The notes beneath the pieces are model-generated. The model saw only the letters and a program-made list of their open reading frames with translations. It did no database searches and was not told where the DNA came from. A program made the position numbers and the translations under genes. A stretch of DNA of 64,000 nt from Pseudorhizobium banfieldiae (GTDB lineage Bacteria > Pseudomonadota > Alphaproteobacteria > Rhizobiales > Rhizobiaceae), in the NCBI RefSeq assembly GCF_000967425.1, contig NZ_FO082820.1, positions 4,085,501 through 4,149,500 of the forward strand. The letters are read 5' to 3'. This document shows positions 28,480 to 37,182 of the stretch, piece by piece; position 1 is the first letter of the stretch, and each line of letters opens with the position of its first letter.

Positions 28480-29790
28480 ATGATTCCCCAAGAGATCATC
28501 CGCCGGAAGCGCGACGGGCAGGAACTCGCGGCTGAGGAGATCTCGGCCTTCATCGAAGGCCTGACCCGTGAGGATATCACGGAGGGGCAGGCTGCGGCCT
28601 TCGCCATGGCTGTCTTCTTTCGGGGCATGTCCCGTGATGAGACAGTTGCGCTCACTCTTGCCATGCGCGATTCCGGCGAGGTCATGGATTGGCCGGGTGT
28701 GGGCCGGCCCGTATCCGATAAGCATTCGACCGGTGGCGTCGGAGACAACGTCTCCCTGATGCTTGCCCCCATCGTGGCGGCCTGCGGCCTCGCAGTACCG
28801 ATGATCTCCGGCAGGGGGCTCGGCCACACCGGCGGAACGCTGGACAAGCTTCAGTCGATCCCGGGCTACAATGTCATGCCGGATCCCGCGCTGCTCCGCC
28901 GGGTCGTTTCGGATGTGGGCTGTGCGATCATTGGCCAGACGGGGGATCTTGCGCCGGCGGATCGTCGCCTTTACGCCATCCGCGACGTGACTGCGACGGT
29001 GGAGTCCGTGCCCCTCATCACCGCCTCCATCCTTTCGAAGAAGCTCGCTGCCGGGCTCCAGACACTCGTACTGGACGTGAAGGTGGGCAATGGCGCCTTC
29101 ATGGAAGCCCCGGAGGATGCCGCCAGGCTCGCCCGCTCCCTTGTCGATGTCGCCAACGGAGCCGGGACCCGTACGAGCGCGCTCCTGACCGACATGAACC
29201 AGCCGCTCGCCGATGCTGCTGGCAACGCCGTCGAAGTCAGGAATGCTATCGACTTCCTGATGGGGCGGAAGAACGGCAGCCGGCTGCATGAGGTGGTCGT
29301 CGCGCTTGCAGCCGAGATGCTCCAGCAGGCGCAAGCCCGCCGGAGCGCAGAGGAGGCTCGGGCCGCAGCCATTGCCGCACTCGACAGCGGTAAGGCCCTG
29401 GAGATCTTCGCCCGCATGGTCCACGCCCTTGGCGGGCCGTCCGACTTCATCGAGAAGCCGGCCCAGTATTTGCCAAAGGCACCGGTTGTCATACCCGTGC
29501 CGGCCCCGCACGAAGGATGGCTTGCTGCCTGCGCAACGCGTGACGTGGGTCTCGCCGTCGTCGAACTCGGCGGTGGCCGCAAGCGCCCCCAGGACACTAT
29601 TGATCACGGTGTGGGCCTCGACCAAATACAGCCACTCGGAACGAGGGTGTCGAAAGGTGATCCGATTGCCTTCGTGCATGCAAACACCGAAGCCCAAGCG
29701 CAAGGTGCTGTGGCCGCGCTCACGCCTTCATTCAGGATTGCCGATGCTGCGCCGGAGCCTAGCCCGGTCGTGCTGGAACGGGTTGCCTGA
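28480..29790 (+). CDS. deoA: Thymidine phosphorylase
   Basis: Phosphorolyses thymidine and deoxyuridine to base and 2-deoxyribose-1-phosphate. The family signature is clear: DKHSTGGVGDNVSLMLAP near residue 80, SGRGLGHTGGTLDKL after it, and VKVGNGAF. It has 436 residues. The ATG at 28480, 4 bp after deoC, gives the usual N-terminus MIPQEIIRRKRDG. Its stop abuts the stop of the convergent protease gene with no base between. Confidence 0.95.
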   Translation: MIPQEIIRRKRDGQELAAEEISAFIEGLTREDITEGQAAAFAMAVFFRGMSRDETVALTLAMRDSGEVMDWPGVGRPVSDKHSTGGVGDNVSLMLAPIVAACGLAVPMISGRGLGHTGGTLDKLQSIPGYNVMPDPALLRRVVSDVGCAIIGQTGDLAPADRRLYAIRDVTATVESVPLITASILSKKLAAGLQTLVLDVKVGNGAFMEAPEDAARLARSLVDVANGAGTRTSALLTDMNQPLADAAGNAVEVRNAIDFLMGRKNGSRLHEVVVALAAEMLQQAQARRSAEEARAAAIAALDSGKALEIFARMVHALGGPSDFIEKPAQYLPKAPVVIPVPAPHEGWLAACATRDVGLAVVELGGGRKRPQDTIDHGVGLDQIQPLGTRVSKGDPIAFVHANTEAQAQGAVAALTPSFRIADAAPEPSPVVLERVA

Positions 29791-30300
29791 TCACTGCGAG
29801 AGTTTCAGGGTCCCGCGGTCTACTCTGAAGGATTTCAGCTTTTTCAGGAAGCTCATGCCCACCAGTGTCGAGGAAAGTGCCGTGTCGCGCAGCACGAATG
29901 CATCCACCTGCCGCACCCGGACGCCTTGGAGCTCCACCTCATCCAGCACGACATGCGCAGCCTCGGTCTTGCCATTGGCCGTGCTGACCTGGTGCTTGAA
30001 CTGCAGCCGGCTACCGGCGATGCCGATCCGTCTAGCTGTACTCTCGTTCAGGGCGACCAGGGAGGCGCCGGTGTCGATCATGCCGTCGACGGGCCGCCCG
30101 TTGATGCGGAAGACGGCGTTGAAGTGTCCCCGGTCGTCGGCGGAAATCGCCGCAAGCCGCGCAGGCGACGGCGGCGCCGAAGGCGCAGTGGCCTGCGTAG
30201 TCTTCACCGGCTCCGAGATGTCCGTCAGCCCGAGCAGTGACGGCACCTGCGACATCAGTACGGCGCCGACTGCGAACAGGAAGATGTTGCGTCCGATCAT
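29791..30300 (-). CDS. Retropepsin-like aspartic protease, membrane anchored
   Basis: A 169-residue protein with an N-terminal hydrophobic anchor (about 4-22), a Pro/Ala-rich spacer, and a single aspartic protease half-domain with MIDTGAS (Asp76-Thr-Gly) and LVGMSFL. This fits the bacterial clan AA single-domain family that acts as a dimer, probably facing the periplasm. It sits between the two halves of the nucleoside locus, tail to tail with deoA. Its substrate is unknown and a link to salvage is not implied by sequence. Confidence 0.85.
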   Translation of the reverse strand: MIGRNIFLFAVGAVLMSQVPSLLGLTDISEPVKTTQATAPSAPPSPARLAAISADDRGHFNAVFRINGRPVDGMIDTGASLVALNESTARRIGIAGSRLQFKHQVSTANGKTEAAHVVLDEVELQGVRVRQVDAFVLRDTALSSTLVGMSFLKKLKSFRVDRGTLKLSQ

Positions 30301-30422
30301 GCTGGCCCCGCCGCGTTCTCAACTCGGCGCGACTTTACATCATTGCCGATGAAGAATGTTCTGAACGCGATGCCGCCGGGGCCTGAAACTCGTCTCTTCG
30401 TAAAGAGCCGGTTAAGGTGCCG

Positions 30423-31052
30423 CTATTTCGTTCCGTACATCCGATCCCCGGCGTCGCCGAGCCCAGGAACAATGTAGCCGTTCTCGTTGAGGTGGCTGTC
30501 GATGGATGCCGTGTAGACAGGCACGTCCGGGTGGTGCTTGCGGAAGCTCTCGATCCCTTCCGGTGCTGCCAGCAGGCAGAGGAAGCGGATGTTGTGCGCG
30601 CCGCGCTCCTTCAGCTTGTCAATGGCCGCAATCGCCGAATTGCCGGTCGCCAGCATCGGATCGACCACGATGATCAGCCGTTCTGCGATGTCATCGGGCG
30701 CCTTGAAAAAGTACTCCACCGCCTGCAGCGTCTCGTGGTCGCGGTAGACCCCGATGTGGGAGACCCGTGCCGAGGGAACCAGTTCCAGCATGCCCTCGAG
30801 AAGACCGTTTCCGGCGCGCAGGATCGATGCGAAGACGAGTTTCTTGCCTTCGAGGACCGGCGATTGCATCTCCTGAAGTGGCGTCTCGATGGTTTCCATC
30901 GTCAGTTCGAGATCGCGGGTGACCTCGTAGCAGAGCAAGGTAGAGATCTCACGCAGCAGACGCCGGAATCCCGCCGTCGATGTCTCCTTCTTGCGCATGA
31001 TCGTCAGCTTGTGCTGCACCAGCGGATGATCGATGACCGTGACGCCGTCCAT
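30423..31052 (-). CDS. upp: Uracil phosphoribosyltransferase
   Basis: Joins uracil and PRPP to make UMP. The PRPP loop is [15 protein letters not shown], preceded by the uracil-site stretch [12 protein letters not shown] and followed by the C-terminal [13 protein letters not shown]. The 209 residues match the usual length. It is last of deoB-add-upp on the minus strand, 66 bp after add, and recovers uracil freed by DeoA from deoxyuridine. Confidence 0.96.
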   Translation of the reverse strand: MDGVTVIDHPLVQHKLTIMRKKETSTAGFRRLLREISTLLCYEVTRDLELTMETIETPLQEMQSPVLEGKKLVFASILRAGNGLLEGMLELVPSARVSHIGVYRDHETLQAVEYFFKAPDDIAERLIIVVDPMLATGNSAIAAIDKLKERGAHNIRFLCLLAAPEGIESFRKHHPDVPVYTASIDSHLNENGYIVPGLGDAGDRMYGTK

Positions 31053-31118
31053 CAGAACTGCCTTCCCCTGTTTGTTGATGTTTCTCTTCTTTATCGGTTG
31101 GCGGAAAACCGCAAGGGC

Positions 31119-32141
31119 CTAGGCCTGGTTTGCCTGTGGTTGAGCCGCCAAAGTGTCGTCAGCCAACCGCTCAAGCAGCCGCTGGCGTGTTGCCTCGTCG
31201 ACGAAGGCCGCCTCGATCGCAGTGCTTGTCATGGTATTGATCTCGGCAACCGAGAAACCCATTACGCTGGAAGCGATCTCGTATTCCCGCTCGAGCGAGG
31301 TGTGGAAGAAGGGCGGATCGTCCGAGTTGAGGCACACCCGGACCCCCGCCTGGTGGAGCCGGCGTAGCGGGTGGTGGTGGAAGTCAGGGTAGACGTTGAG
31401 GGCAATGTTTGAGCCGGGGCAGACCTCCAGAACCGTGCCGAGATCGCGGAGACGCGCAACGAGTTGCGGATCCTCCACGGCGCGCACCCCGTGGCCGAGA
31501 CGCGAGGGGCGCACGAGGTCGAGTGCATCGATGACGCTGAACGGGCCACAGACCTCGCCTGCATGGATCGTCAATCCGAGACCTGCGTCCCGGGCGATGT
31601 CGAAGGCACGGGCATAGTCGGCGACGCGGCCCATGCGCTCCTCGCCTGCCATGTTGAAACCGGTCACCAGCGGGTTTTGGCTGCGCGCGGCGTATTCGGC
31701 AGCTGCGATGACCCTGCCCGGGCCGAAGTGACGCTCGCCGGTCACGATGATGCGGGCCTCGATACCCGTCTTCTCGTGCGCCCGGCGGATGCCTTCGCAG
31801 ATGCCGGAGAGATAGGCGTCGGCGCCAAGTCCGATTCGGTCACCATGATCGGGGGAAACGATGATCTCGCTGTAGATCGTGTTAGCCTCTGCCAGTTCCG
31901 TGAGATAGCTCTCCGTCAGCAGCGCATAATCCGCATCCGTGCGGAAAAGAGCCGCGACTCGGTCATAGCAGACGAGAAACTCGGAGAAGTCGTTCCAGAC
32001 ATACGCGCCATCGCGGAGGAAGTCGGTCGTGTCGACGCCGTATTTGCCCGCCTGGCTCGCGGCAAGAACCGGCGTTGCTGCCCCTTCGATATGGCAGTGG
32101 ATCTCGGCCTTCAGAAGAGGTCGGGTCAAAGGAAACTCCAT
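31119..32141 (-). CDS. add: Adenosine deaminase
   Basis: Zn enzyme converting adenosine and deoxyadenosine to inosine forms, feeding the purine phosphorylase. Zn ligands HCH are in AEIHCHIEG, with [15 protein letters not shown] and the catalytic-site Asp pair in NSDDPPFF. It has 340 residues. The ATG at 32141 lies inside the end of deoB (16-base overlap); a TTG four codons later (start LTRPLLKAE) is possible. Confidence 0.94.
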   Translation of the reverse strand: MEFPLTRPLLKAEIHCHIEGAATPVLAASQAGKYGVDTTDFLRDGAYVWNDFSEFLVCYDRVAALFRTDADYALLTESYLTELAEANTIYSEIIVSPDHGDRIGLGADAYLSGICEGIRRAHEKTGIEARIIVTGERHFGPGRVIAAAEYAARSQNPLVTGFNMAGEERMGRVADYARAFDIARDAGLGLTIHAGEVCGPFSVIDALDLVRPSRLGHGVRAVEDPQLVARLRDLGTVLEVCPGSNIALNVYPDFHHHPLRRLHQAGVRVCLNSDDPPFFHTSLEREYEIASSVMGFSVAEINTMTSTAIEAAFVDEATRQRLLERLADDTLAAQPQANQA

Positions 32142-33346
32142 CCATGCGAGCCGGCGGGGATGCCGAGGTGCGCCGCCACCGACTCGCCAATATCCGCATA
32201 GGTCGGCCGGATACCGATATCGCGGGAGCGGATTCCGGGGCCGAAGGCCATGACCGGCACCCGCTCACGCGTATGGTCCGTGCCTCGCCATGTGGGATCG
32301 CAGCCGTGATCAGCGGTGAGGATCACCAGATCCCCCGCCTTGAGCCGTCGATGAATTTCCGGCAGCGCACGGTCGAAGCTCTCGAGCGCTGCTGCATAGC
32401 CCGGTACATCGCGCCGGTGTCCATACAACTGGTCGAAGTCGACGAAGTTGGTGAAGACCAGGTCTCCGCTCTCGGCGACCTCCATGGCATCCAGTGTGGC
32501 GGCCATCAATGCGGCATTGCCGTTGGCCTTCACGACGCGGGACACGCCCTGGTGGGCGAAGATATCGCCGATCTTGCCGATCGCATGGACCTTGCCCCCC
32601 GCTTCGATAAGGCGATCCAGCAGCGTCGGCTCCGGAGGCGGGACTGAAAAGTCGCGCCTGTTGCCCGTCCTTTCGAAGTCGACCGGCGTCTCCCCGATGA
32701 ACGGACGGGCGATCACCCTGCCGATGTTGAGCGGATCCACGAGACGGCGGACCGTCTTGCAGAGATCGATCAGCCGCTCCAGACCGAAATGGGTTTCATG
32801 GGCGGCAATCTGCAGCACGGAATCGCTGGACGTGTAGCAGATCGGCATTCCAGAACGGATATGTTCCTCGCCGAGGCGTACGATGATCTCGGTGCCGGAG
32901 GCATGGCAGTTGCCGAGGATGCCCGGCACACCGCCTTCGCTGCAGATCGCCTCCACCAGTTCCGGTGGGAAGGCATCCCCATCAGAGGGGAAATAGCCCC
33001 AGTCGAACATCACCGGGGTGCCGGCAATCTCCCAATGTCCTGATGGCGTATCCTTGCCCCGCGAAACTTCATCCGCGGCACCATGCAATCCAAAGATCCG
33101 CTCGGGAAGCGGCATGCCTGCCGGATAGTCGCCGCTCGCCAACCTCGCTATCTCCAGGAGGCCGAGCGAGGACATGTTGGGCAGCTTCAGCGGCCCCGTC
33201 CGCAAGCCTGCGCGGTCGGCGGCTCCGGCGGCACAGAATTCGGCGATGTGGCCGAGTGTGTTGGAGCCCAGATCGCCATAGGCAGCGGCATCGTGAGCGC
33301 CACCGACGCCGAAGGAGTCCAGAACGAAGAGAAAGGCACGCGCCAT
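32126..33346 (-). CDS. deoB: Phosphopentomutase
   Basis: Interconverts (deoxy)ribose-1- and -5-phosphate, linking the phosphorylases to DeoC and the pentose pathway. It belongs to the alkaline phosphatase superfamily: metal site [12 protein letters not shown] at the N-terminus, GSNTLGHI with the phospho-threonine, [12 protein letters not shown], and LTADHGCDP plus GTDHTRE at the C-terminus. The 406 residues are the usual length. It leads the leftward deoB-add-upp set. Confidence 0.96.
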   Translation of the reverse strand: MARAFLFVLDSFGVGGAHDAAAYGDLGSNTLGHIAEFCAAGAADRAGLRTGPLKLPNMSSLGLLEIARLASGDYPAGMPLPERIFGLHGAADEVSRGKDTPSGHWEIAGTPVMFDWGYFPSDGDAFPPELVEAICSEGGVPGILGNCHASGTEIIVRLGEEHIRSGMPICYTSSDSVLQIAAHETHFGLERLIDLCKTVRRLVDPLNIGRVIARPFIGETPVDFERTGNRRDFSVPPPEPTLLDRLIEAGGKVHAIGKIGDIFAHQGVSRVVKANGNAALMAATLDAMEVAESGDLVFTNFVDFDQLYGHRRDVPGYAAALESFDRALPEIHRRLKAGDLVILTADHGCDPTWRGTDHTRERVPVMAFGPGIRSRDIGIRPTYADIGESVAAHLGIPAGSHGWSFL

Positions 33347-33441
33347 CAGTCACCCGGAAAGAGGATCGCGCTGCCGAAGTCAGTCGCGCACCGGGTTACA
33401 TATAGTTTAGCGCCTGCTTTGGCAAAGGGCGTGGTGGAGCA

Positions 33442-34029
33442 TCAACAGTCGGCGCACGTGATCTCCTTGCCGCTTCGAGAACGGAAGTAGTAGTCGCGCC
33501 GGATTGTAATGTCGCGTACTTCGCTCGGCAACAGCCCCGGCATGAACATCAGCAGCCGGTGAGGAATGGACAGTTCCGCATGGACGATGAAGGAGTCTGG
33601 CACCTTCATCTGCGTGGGAATGTCGATGAGGCTTCCCGTGCCGTAAGGCTTGTCCCCCGCTTCGTTCCAGGACCAGGCGACCGTCGAGCTGGAAGAGCCA
33701 ACCTTGATCCCTGTTATGTCGAGAGAGATGTCCGATGCCCCGTATGGCACGAAAATGCTCTGGGCGACATTCATCATCTCTGCGAGCGAGCTCTTGGAAA
33801 CGCTCGGCTGCTGGGTCACGAGATCGGCGATCGCTCCGGAGGCACGGGCGACCCTCTTCGAGACGCTCAGGCCGATCGTCAGTTCGAAGACGGTGATGTA
33901 GATCATCAGGAGCAGCGGCGCGATCAAAGCGAACTCGACGGCGCCCACGCCTTGGCGGTCACGCCAGAGGCGCGCAGCGACCTTGCTGGCCTTCCTCACG
34001 ATGCCGCTCGGCGTTGTCCATCCCATCAC
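33442..34029 (-). CDS. TadE/TadG-like pseudopilin
   Basis: A 195-residue membrane-anchored protein of the tad pilus. The N-terminal RQGVGAVEFALIAPLLLMIY is the TadE-type segment, with the Glu and hydrophobic helix resembling prepilin cleavage regions. The rest (about 150 residues) would be periplasmic, with a closing CADC. The start overlaps the stop of the preceding TadE-like gene in ATGA. The genes run away from the pilin and cpa cluster. Confidence 0.85.
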   Translation of the reverse strand: MMGWTTPSGIVRKASKVAARLWRDRQGVGAVEFALIAPLLLMIYITVFELTIGLSVSKRVARASGAIADLVTQQPSVSKSSLAEMMNVAQSIFVPYGASDISLDITGIKVGSSSSTVAWSWNEAGDKPYGTGSLIDIPTQMKVPDSFIVHAELSIPHRLLMFMPGLLPSEVRDITIRRDYYFRSRSGKEITCADC

Positions 34030-34619
34030 TCGTAGTCCTCGTTCTGGAAGGAGGCAGTGGCAACGATTAGAAATTCCTTGGGAAGCGATCCGTCAGCCGG
34101 TCTCAGGCCGGAAATATAGGGGCGCACGAGATCGGTAAGGACGCTCCACCGGTAATAGGCGCGCAGCATGTTGATGCTGGCCGGCCCGCCGGGAGCGAAC
34201 GTATCCGTCGCGTCCAGGTCGCCGTTCTTGCGCGGGATGTCGTCGGGAATCTCGGCGAACTTGGAGAAGCTGCGGATGTCGAGGATCAGCTTGCTGCTGT
34301 CCTCTCCGCTGCATGTGATGAGGATGGATACCTCGTCGCAGAACTTGCCGCGAAAATCGGCCTTGGTGGTATTCGCAGCCGTGATCTGCCCCGTCCGTAT
34401 CTGGCGCGAGAGCGTATCGACTGCGTTAGACACCAGTTGCTCACCGGTGAACGCAACAAAAGTCTCGATGATGGCAAAGACGATCAGGAAATAGGGGATT
34501 GCGAGCAGGGCGAATTCGATCGCGGCAGCGCCGTCGCGCGAGCGGACGAAGCGCGCGCTCAAGCGTTGGCGACGGGCGCAGGATACGTCATCCGGGGCAT
34601 TGTGTTTGTTCCGGCACAT
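34026..34619 (-). CDS. TadE/TadF-like pseudopilin
   Basis: A partner pseudopilin with the segment RSRDGAAAIEFALLAIPYFL near residue 27 and a soluble remainder that includes two cysteines (KFCDEVSILITCSG), likely a disulphide in the periplasm. The ATG at 34619 gives MCRNKHNAPDD; a GTG at 34640 in the same frame would add 7 residues, and neither has a strong ribosome site. TadE and TadF are needed for Flp pilus assembly in other bacteria. Confidence 0.83.
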   Translation of the reverse strand: MCRNKHNAPDDVSCARRQRLSARFVRSRDGAAAIEFALLAIPYFLIVFAIIETFVAFTGEQLVSNAVDTLSRQIRTGQITAANTTKADFRGKFCDEVSILITCSGEDSSKLILDIRSFSKFAEIPDDIPRKNGDLDATDTFAPGGPASINMLRAYYRWSVLTDLVRPYISGLRPADGSLPKEFLIVATASFQNEDYE

Positions 34620-34720
34620 GATTGATCGACCCGCTGTCACGCAGGTGATGTTAGGGGTCGATTATTGACAAAGCGTTTCGGACGCCGCTGCATTTGCAGT
34701 TAAACGGCAACACGGAATGG

Positions 34721-35122
34721 CTACGGCGTGCCCTGCGGGAATTCCGCATGCTCTTCACACGTTGGCGTGCAGGAGAGGATCTTGCGATCGGACGGGCGGA
34801 ATACGCGAACCGTGTTCCCCTCATCGATCGACACGAGCACACGCTCGTCGGCGATGGCATTGCCGTCGCTGTCCAGCAGGACGAGGTTGGTGGTGCCGAA
34901 GCTGCGCCCCGTGACAACGATGGTCGTCGGGTCGGCCACGGTGGCGTCGGCGACCTTGGCATTGCCGACGATGACCTTGCTGACCGGTCGGTCGAGCCGC
35001 AGGACCCGGGCATGGTTCATGAAGACGCGAAGAATGTCCTCCTCCTGGGCCGATGCTGGCCACGCGCCGCCCGCGAGCGCGAGGAGGGCGAGGCCGAGAC
35101 GAAGGGCGTACGTGCAGAACAT
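34721..35122 (-). CDS. Stand-alone secretin N-domain protein (pilus assembly, CpaC-N-like)
   Basis: A 133-residue exported protein with a signal peptide (about 1-25, cut near ASA-QE). The body matches the short T2SS/T3SS pilus secretin N-domain: residues like VLRLDRPVSKVIVGNAKVAD then VTGRSFGTTNLVLLD, which parallel IVVDLPADAHDILVADPSMAD and GKTVGQTNIFIFG in the CpaC protein of this locus. The secretin barrel is missing, and two Cys (SCTPTC) near the C-terminus may form a disulphide. It may plug or guide the CpaC channel; the role is inference. Confidence 0.8.
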   Translation of the reverse strand: MFCTYALRLGLALLALAGGAWPASAQEEDILRVFMNHARVLRLDRPVSKVIVGNAKVADATVADPTTIVVTGRSFGTTNLVLLDSDGNAIADERVLVSIDEGNTVRVFRPSDRKILSCTPTCEEHAEFPQGTP

Positions 35123-35451
35123 TTCCTGGCCTTTGGATGGATGATGCCTCGGCGATAATGCGGGTTAGTGGTGAATGAAGCCTTAAGGAGAGAAACGGGA
35201 GCAGGAGGCCGCAGCGCCATGTCCATCACCGGCATTTCCCGGAGTGCCGCCCGTTTGCGGTGCCGATCCTCTTGTTTTCTATCGGAATCCCCGGGTGTCT
35301 TTGAGAAGGGAAGAGCGCTGCGGTATTATCACACCATTAACGATCTTCTTTAAGTGGATCGAAATCGTCTCTCGCTACGGTGCCTGCATCCGAACAACGG
35401 AAACAGTTGTCGGGATTTGCTGATTCACCAACGTGTCGTAGGAGAGTTCCA
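35123..35451. promoter_or_regulatory. Divergent control region between secretin N-domain gene and Flp pilin
   Basis: A 329-bp gap. Two TTAA tetramers lie at 35337-35340 and 35350-35353, 9 bases apart, about 100 bp before the pilin start. CtrA sites in related bacteria are TTAA-N7-TTAA, so this is close but not exact. GGAGAG precedes the pilin start. No other repeat is obvious. Confidence 0.4.
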
Positions 35452-35637
35452 ATGTCGAAGTTTTTCGCTCGCTTCAAGAAAGATGAATCCGGTGCGACCG
35501 CCATCGAATATGGTCTGATCGCAGCCCTCATTTCCGTTGCCCTGATCGCCGGCGCAACCACGCTCGGCAACACGCTGAACGATACCTTCAGCTCGATCTC
35601 CGGCAAGATGCAGACTGCCAACAACAAGACCTACTGA
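35452..35637 (+). CDS. Flp/Fap-type pilin
   Basis: Major subunit of the tad pilus, 61 residues. A short basic leader (MSKFFARFKKDESG) precedes the cleavage motif; CpaA would cut after Gly14 to expose ATAIEYGLIAALISVA with the conserved Glu-Tyr pair. The rest is a hydrophobic helix and a short polar tail. The ATG at 35452 follows GGAGAG at good spacing. A strong hairpin follows at 35672 before cpaA, which would favour more pilin message than peptidase message. Confidence 0.94.
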   Translation: MSKFFARFKKDESGATAIEYGLIAALISVALIAGATTLGNTLNDTFSSISGKMQTANNKTY

Positions 35638-35671
35638 TCCAGCAGCAATTCTGCCGGACAAATTCTACAGA

Positions 35672-35691
35672 ACCGCTCCGAACGGAGCGGT
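35672..35691 (+). terminator. Hairpin between pilin and cpaA (partial terminator or mRNA stabiliser)
   Basis: ACCGCTCCG (35672-35680) pairs perfectly with CGGAGCGGT (35683-35691) around AA. There is no T run directly after; TTT comes 10 bases later. It lies 35 bp after the pilin stop and may end or protect most pilin transcripts. Confidence 0.55.
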
Positions 35692-35747
35692 CTGAACCTC
35701 TTTGCTAGAGGAAAGGGTGCGGCAACCACGCCGCCGGGAGAGGACGT

Positions 35748-36263
35748 ATGAGCTCTGCAGCAGTCTTGTTGGTTCTGCCCATGTGCCTGCTCATCGCGGC
35801 TGTCAGCGACCTCTTCACCATGACGATACCCAACAGGATATCGATCTTTCTCCTCGCATCCTTTGCCGTCCTGGCGCCGGTCTCCGGCCTTCCGTGGGCC
35901 GAGATCAGCATGAGCATTGCAGCAGGCGCGGTCGTGCTCGCCGTCTGCTTCGGGTTCTTCTACCTGAACATCATGGGTGGCGGGGATGTGAAGCTCCTGG
36001 CAGCCTCGGCCGTCTGGTTCGGTTTCAGCGCCGCGCTCGGCGCCTTCATCGTTCAGACCGCCCTCTGGGGTGGTCTCATTACATTGCTCGTGATGTTGCT
36101 TCGCTCGCAGGCGAATCGCTTCGCAATGATCGGCCACATTCTCCCGGCCCCCGTCCTTGTATCCAAGAAGGTGCCCTATGGGGTCGCAATCGGCATCGCC
36201 GGCGTGCTGACATTCTGGAGCTCGCCGATTGCGGTGAGCGCGCTGACCCTCCTCCAGAAGTGA
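35748..36263 (+). CDS. cpaA: Prepilin peptidase CpaA (A24 family)
   Basis: Inner-membrane aspartyl peptidase that cuts the Flp leader. It has 171 residues and about five or six membrane helices. The two catalytic aspartates are Asp21 in VSDLFTMTIPNR and Asp80 in MGGGDVKLL. It lacks the N-methylation domain of type IV pilus PilD, as usual for CpaA/TadV. GGGAGAGGA lies before the ATG. Confidence 0.94.
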   Translation: MSSAAVLLVLPMCLLIAAVSDLFTMTIPNRISIFLLASFAVLAPVSGLPWAEISMSIAAGAVVLAVCFGFFYLNIMGGGDVKLLAASAVWFGFSAALGAFIVQTALWGGLITLLVMLLRSQANRFAMIGHILPAPVLVSKKVPYGVAIGIAGVLTFWSSPIAVSALTLLQK

Positions 36264-36285
36264 AGGCTGGGGTTACAAGGTTTCG

Positions 36286-36324
36286 TTAACCAAGCGCGTA
36301 ACGATATCATTAACCTTACTTACA
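36286..36324 (+). promoter_or_regulatory. TTAACC repeats upstream of cpaB (CtrA-like half-sites)
   Basis: GTTAACCAAG at 36285-36294 and ATTAACCTTAC at 36309-36319 share TTAACC, 24 bp apart, and lie 50-90 bp before cpaB. TTAACCAT is the CtrA half-site in alphaproteobacteria, and pilus genes are CtrA targets in Caulobacter. The paired TTAA needed for a full site is only partly present (TAAC at 36299 and TACA at 36321), so this is a candidate only. Confidence 0.4.
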
Positions 36325-36372
36325 CCATTGGCAGCCATTCTGCGGGCAGATTGAGTCCCGCGAGGAATGGTG

Positions 36373-37182
36373 ATGAAACCCGCTCGTATCCTGATTTTGA
36401 CGGTTGCCGTCGTTGCAGCAGGCCTGGCCGGCGTGCTGGCCATGCGGCTGTCCGGCACGAGCGCGCCGCAGATCGCCGAGACGATCATTGAGAAACAGCC
36501 GAGCATCAATGTCCTTGTCTCGTCTGCGAACCTGCCGGTCGGAAGTCGCCTGAACGAGGAAAACCTGCGCTGGCTGCCTTGGCCCGAGGATGGTGTCGTC
36601 GAAGGAGTGATCACGCAGTCGGCGCGGCCCGAGGCCATCACCGAGCTGAGCGGCATGGTCGTCCGCCTGCCGCTTTTCGAAGGCGAGCCGGTCCGGGCCG
36701 AAAAGATAGCAGACTCCTCGAACCGGATCATGTCTTCGCTCCTGCCTGCCGGCAAGCGGGCCGTCGCCACGGAGATTTCGGTTGCAACGGGTGCGGGCGG
36801 TTTCGTTCTTCCAAACGACCGTGTCGACGTCATCATGGTCCGCCGCAGCGAGGAAGGGCGCTTCCTGACGGAGGAAGTGCTCACGAACATCCGCGTATTA
36901 GCGGTCGACCAGCAAATCCAGGAAAGCCAGGACGGCCAGAAAACCGTCATCGGCACAACGGCCACCCTCGAGCTAACCCCGGATCAGGCGAAGGTCATCA
37001 CCGTGGCCCAGCAGATGGCGGACCGCCTGACGCTTGCGCTTCGCTCGGTCGCCGATGCGCAGGAACCCGATACCATCGCGGCCGACTACCTGTTGAGCGG
37101 CGGCGGACGGGCAGAGATTCAGGTCATCAAGTCGGGCGCCATCGTCGGGAACCAGAAGGCGGCAGGGGCAAATGCACAGTAA
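36373..37182 (+). CDS. cpaB: Flp pilus assembly protein CpaB (RcpC)
   Basis: A periplasmic protein that works with the secretin in tad pilus assembly. N-terminal membrane segment (about 4-24), then an SAF-type domain (VLVSSANLPVGSRLNEENLRW) and the RcpC/CpaB domain with AVATEISVATGAGGFVLPNDRVDVIMV. It has 269 residues. The second ATG (36373) was chosen because GAGGA is 7 bases upstream; the ATG at 36367 touches that site. It overlaps cpaC by 11 bases. Confidence 0.93.
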   Translation: MKPARILILTVAVVAAGLAGVLAMRLSGTSAPQIAETIIEKQPSINVLVSSANLPVGSRLNEENLRWLPWPEDGVVEGVITQSARPEAITELSGMVVRLPLFEGEPVRAEKIADSSNRIMSSLLPAGKRAVATEISVATGAGGFVLPNDRVDVIMVRRSEEGRFLTEEVLTNIRVLAVDQQIQESQDGQKTVIGTTATLELTPDQAKVITVAQQMADRLTLALRSVADAQEPDTIAADYLLSGGGRAEIQVIKSGAIVGNQKAAGANAQ

